A stretch of 7,439 bases of DNA. Source: Candidatus Gastranaerophilales bacterium. Lineage in GTDB: Bacteria; Cyanobacteriota; Vampirovibrionia; Gastranaerophilales; Gastranaerophilaceae. A model generated the notes under the pieces. It had not been told where the DNA came from and did not search any database. It saw only the letters and a program-made list of their open reading frames with translations. Each line of letters starts with the position of its first letter. Positions within the stretch are counted from its first letter, which is position 1. Location: the NCBI GenBank assembly GCA_021199975.1, contig JAJQHF010000212.1:1-7439 (forward strand), written 5' to 3'. Both the position numbers and the translations under genes were made by a program. This document shows, one piece after another, positions 5,403 through 7,439 of this stretch.

Positions 5403-7340
5403 TTAAGTTCTGTCTAAAAGATTTCTTACGTTTTTCTTAAATTTCTGATTTTCTTTTATAAATTCATTTGCTTCTTTTAAAGCTTGTTCTTCTTCATCAG
5501 CATTATTATTTGCTTCAACTTCAGTACTTGGAATGTATCTTTCTGTATTTTCATTTTTGTCTTTTGAAAAAATATTTAAAGCAGGAATTTCTTCATTTTG
5601 TTGAGGTTTTAAAGGTTGAACATCATCACCTGATTCCGTGTTTAATGAAGCTGCTGGTATTTCAGAGGAAGCATCAGGAGCCGGATTATTTATATTTTGG
5701 CTTCCTGTTACAGAGTTCTGTTGAGGTACAGTTGTTTTTGGCGTAACGAAAGGTGTATCAGATGAATTCTGTTGTACCTGTTGAGCCTGTTGAGAAGAAG
5801 CCTGAGGTTGAGCCGGCTCTTGAGTCCATTTCTTTATGAGATTTGTTTCAGTATTTTGTTGTTGTATATTTTGAGGTGTTTGATTTGTTTGTTCAGCTGT
5901 TTTGTTTGCAGCTTCTTGTTTTGCCAAATATGTTTTTGGCTCTCCAAAAATTTTATGAATTAATTTTGTAACAGGTTTCTGTATAAATGGTTGAATTACG
6001 AACATTATTATTGCAAATCTTCCGAAGCCTGCCGCAAATCCTTTTAATTTGCCTGCTGCTTTTCCCAGTTTTGTCGGACTTTTTATGCTGTCAAGCCCTG
6101 TATCCAATAATTTACCTGCGGCTTTAAGCGGTTTTTCCCAAAACTTTAATTTTCCGCCTTGGTTTTTAAGAGATTTTGCCATTGTTTTTGCTTCGCTTAA
6201 GCTTTTCCCTGCTAATTCGGCAACTTTATCTTTTGATACACCTTTTATTAATAAGTCTTTTTGAAGTTTTGCAACTTTATAGCCTTCTTTTGTAAGTGTT
6301 TTATCGGCATTTGTTTTTGTTACCAATTCTTTTAAAGCATCTTTGCCTTCAATTGTCATACCTCTATATTTATTGCCGCCAGCTTTATATAATAAGTTAA
6401 TACTGGGTTGGAATAAAGCAAGACCGATATAGTTTTCTGAAAGTACGTGCATAAAGGTACTTTTCTTTTCACCTTTAGGTGCTTCTTTTGTTGCTTTTAC
6501 AGCCTGAACAATTGCGTTTGCTGCAAAGCCTAAACTTAATAATCCACCGCCAAAAGTTAGTATATCTTTTGTTTTTAGTGTGCCTTTTGCAAACATACTC
6601 CCGATTTTAGTTTTACCCATTTTCATATCGGAAGCTTTAAGTTTATTTTTTAATTCTGAAAAATCAGTTTTACCGGTCAATCCCTTTTTTACGGAGGATA
6701 CACCTTTATCCGCAACATCATCAAGAGCTTTTATAAGTTCGTCTGCTGAAGTTTTAGATGCTTTTGAACTTCCTATTTTATAAAGAGTATTTAATGTTTC
6801 ATTTGATAATGCGCCTTCTTGTCCATATTTAAATAAATGAGCATATTCGGGATTTTTCTCAAGACTTAAAAGTCCGTCTATAATCTCTTGCGAATATTTT
6901 TGCGACATAGTTTGGCTTTTTGCAAAAGAACTCTTTGGTATTGCCTTATAATCATTTGTAAAATATTTTGTAAATCTGTTATTTTTTATAAAATTAGAAA
7001 ATTTACTTTCATTTTCGGAAGAGAATATTTTATCTAAATGCAGAGCATTAGATATTTTATCCCCGAGAGATGCAGCTTTGCCTAATAAACCTTCTCCTTT
7101 TCCGCCGATAGCCTTATTTATGAGTCCATCCGCAAAAGCAATAGGAGGAAGTAACAGTAAGGTTTTTTTCATTACATCAGGGTCATTTGTATTGCCTGAA
7201 ACGACTTTTCCGGCAGAATTATTTTCAAAACTGTCAGTTGCTGTTTTCACCGGCTGTGCAAGTTTTGTTTGGAGTTCTTCTTGTTTTATACCAGAATTAG
7301 ATACCTGATAATTTTCAATTGAATTTATAATATTTGTCAT
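5403..7340 (-). CDS. Large unrecognised protein with hydrophobic segments and a Gln/Pro/Asn-rich tail
   Basis: The product is 645 residues and I do not recognise the family. It has no N-terminal signal peptide; the first 55 residues are polar. Hydrophobic stretches occur at about 57-70 (KKTLLLLPPIAFAD), 260-281 (Gly/Ala-rich), 303-317 and 435-452 (FGRFAIIMFVIQPFIQKP). They are separated by basic, Lys-rich helical regions such as 195-250 and 330-435, with repeated Ala/Gly/Lys/Leu helices (KPLKAAGKLLDTGLDS, KLGKAAGKLKGF). The last two segments could be membrane helices or membrane-associated amphipathic helices. From about 473 to 615 the sequence is low-complexity (Gln, Pro, Asn, Thr, Ser, Glu) and almost surely disordered, followed by a charged terminal helix (about 616-645, EEEQALKEANEFIKENQKFKK). 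An AAGG (7349-7346) sits five bases before the ATG, with an AAGGAG (7360-7355) further up. It may lead a minus-strand transcript with the recombinase gene. Confidence 0.8.
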   Translation of the reverse strand: MTNIINSIENYQVSNSGIKQEELQTKLAQPVKTATDSFENNSAGKVVSGNTNDPDVMKKTLLLLPPIAFADGLINKAIGGKGEGLLGKAASLGDKISNALHLDKIFSSENESKFSNFIKNNRFTKYFTNDYKAIPKSSFAKSQTMSQKYSQEIIDGLLSLEKNPEYAHLFKYGQEGALSNETLNTLYKIGSSKASKTSADELIKALDDVADKGVSSVKKGLTGKTDFSELKNKLKASDMKMGKTKIGSMFAKGTLKTKDILTFGGGLLSLGFAANAIVQAVKATKEAPKGEKKSTFMHVLSENYIGLALFQPSINLLYKAGGNKYRGMTIEGKDALKELVTKTNADKTLTKEGYKVAKLQKDLLIKGVSKDKVAELAGKSLSEAKTMAKSLKNQGGKLKFWEKPLKAAGKLLDTGLDSIKSPTKLGKAAGKLKGFAAGFGRFAIIMFVIQPFIQKPVTKLIHKIFGEPKTYLAKQEAANKTAEQTNQTPQNIQQQNTETNLIKKWTQEPAQPQASSQQAQQVQQNSSDTPFVTPKTTVPQQNSVTGSQNINNPAPDASSEIPAASLNTESGDDVQPLKPQQNEEIPALNIFSKDKNENTERYIPSTEVEANNNADEEEQALKEANEFIKENQKFKKNVRNLLDRT

Positions 7341-7419
7341 AATTACCTTAAAGTCTCCTTATATAATAATCAAAACAAATAAAAAAAATAATTGCTTTAA
7401 TAAAAAAAATAATGAAAAA

Positions 7420-7428
7420 ATTTTAACA
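7420..7428 (-). promoter_or_regulatory. Candidate extended -10 promoter for the 645-residue gene
   Basis: On the minus strand TGTTAAAAT (7428-7420) fits an extended -10 (TG-n-TAAAAT, one mismatch to TATAAT). Its -35 would lie beyond the window edge. It would give a leader of about 70 bases to the ATG at 7340. The surroundings (7341-7439) are otherwise A/T runs with no other gene. Confidence 0.35.
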
Positions 7429-7439
7429 TAATGTAACAA

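Noticed and set aside
5468..7308. Five plus-strand open frames opposite the 645-residue gene
   Set aside because: They are short and in changing frames, and their Leu/Phe/Ser-rich translations are complements of Lys/Gln-rich codons; the single long minus-strand frame explains the region.
1..7439. CRISPR arrays, tRNA/rRNA genes, transposases, toxin-antitoxin or defence operons
   Set aside because: No direct-repeat/spacer array, no conserved RNA signature and no corresponding protein motifs were seen on either strand.

Overview
The window is strongly AT-rich, with long A and T runs, and uses the standard code (TAA or TAG stops, TGG for Trp). Its genes mix ordinary bacterial families (a NupC-type nucleoside transporter, a Xer-type tyrosine recombinase) with proteins I cannot place. 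The style suggests Candidatus Gastranaerophilales/Melainabacteria (Vampirovibrionia, the non-photosynthetic gut relatives of cyanobacteria). The main hint is a short protein opening with MKI and carrying a DFKG element near its N-terminus, which I remember as common in that lineage. This is inference from style; no 16S or other marker gene is present.

Layout. Positions 1-241 are the C-terminal end of an unrecognised plus-strand gene. Two plus-strand genes follow (263-616 and 751-1428). Both encode exported, lysine-rich, repeat-built helical proteins that share a DLNP motif after the repeats. The first ends in a clear intrinsic terminator (636-664). The second has its own promoter-like region and ends in a hairpin that also serves the convergent gene beyond it. 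That gene (minus, 2601-1453) encodes a secreted serine hydrolase of the alpha/beta fold. It is divergent from a CNT-family nucleoside transporter (plus, about 2724-4001), and the two share a compact promoter region. The rest is on the minus strand: a 645-residue unrecognised, possibly membrane-associated protein (7340-5403), a complete XerC/XerD-like recombinase (5371-4505) and a 139-residue protein of unknown function (4425-4006). The first two of these are only 31 bases apart and could be co-transcribed.

Functional picture. Three adjacent genes encode products with signal peptides: the two repeat proteins and the hydrolase. The transporter would import nucleosides, but its nucleobase-binding motif is altered (GQVVAQI where the family has GQTEAPL), and both side-chain sodium ligands known from Vibrio cholerae CNT are replaced. 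Its substrate or coupling ion may therefore differ. No CRISPR array, transposase, rRNA or tRNA was seen. The points most worth a second look are the LEA-like 11-residue repeats in the 751-1428 product and its kinship to its smaller neighbour, the altered transporter site, and the possibly leaderless hydrolase transcript.
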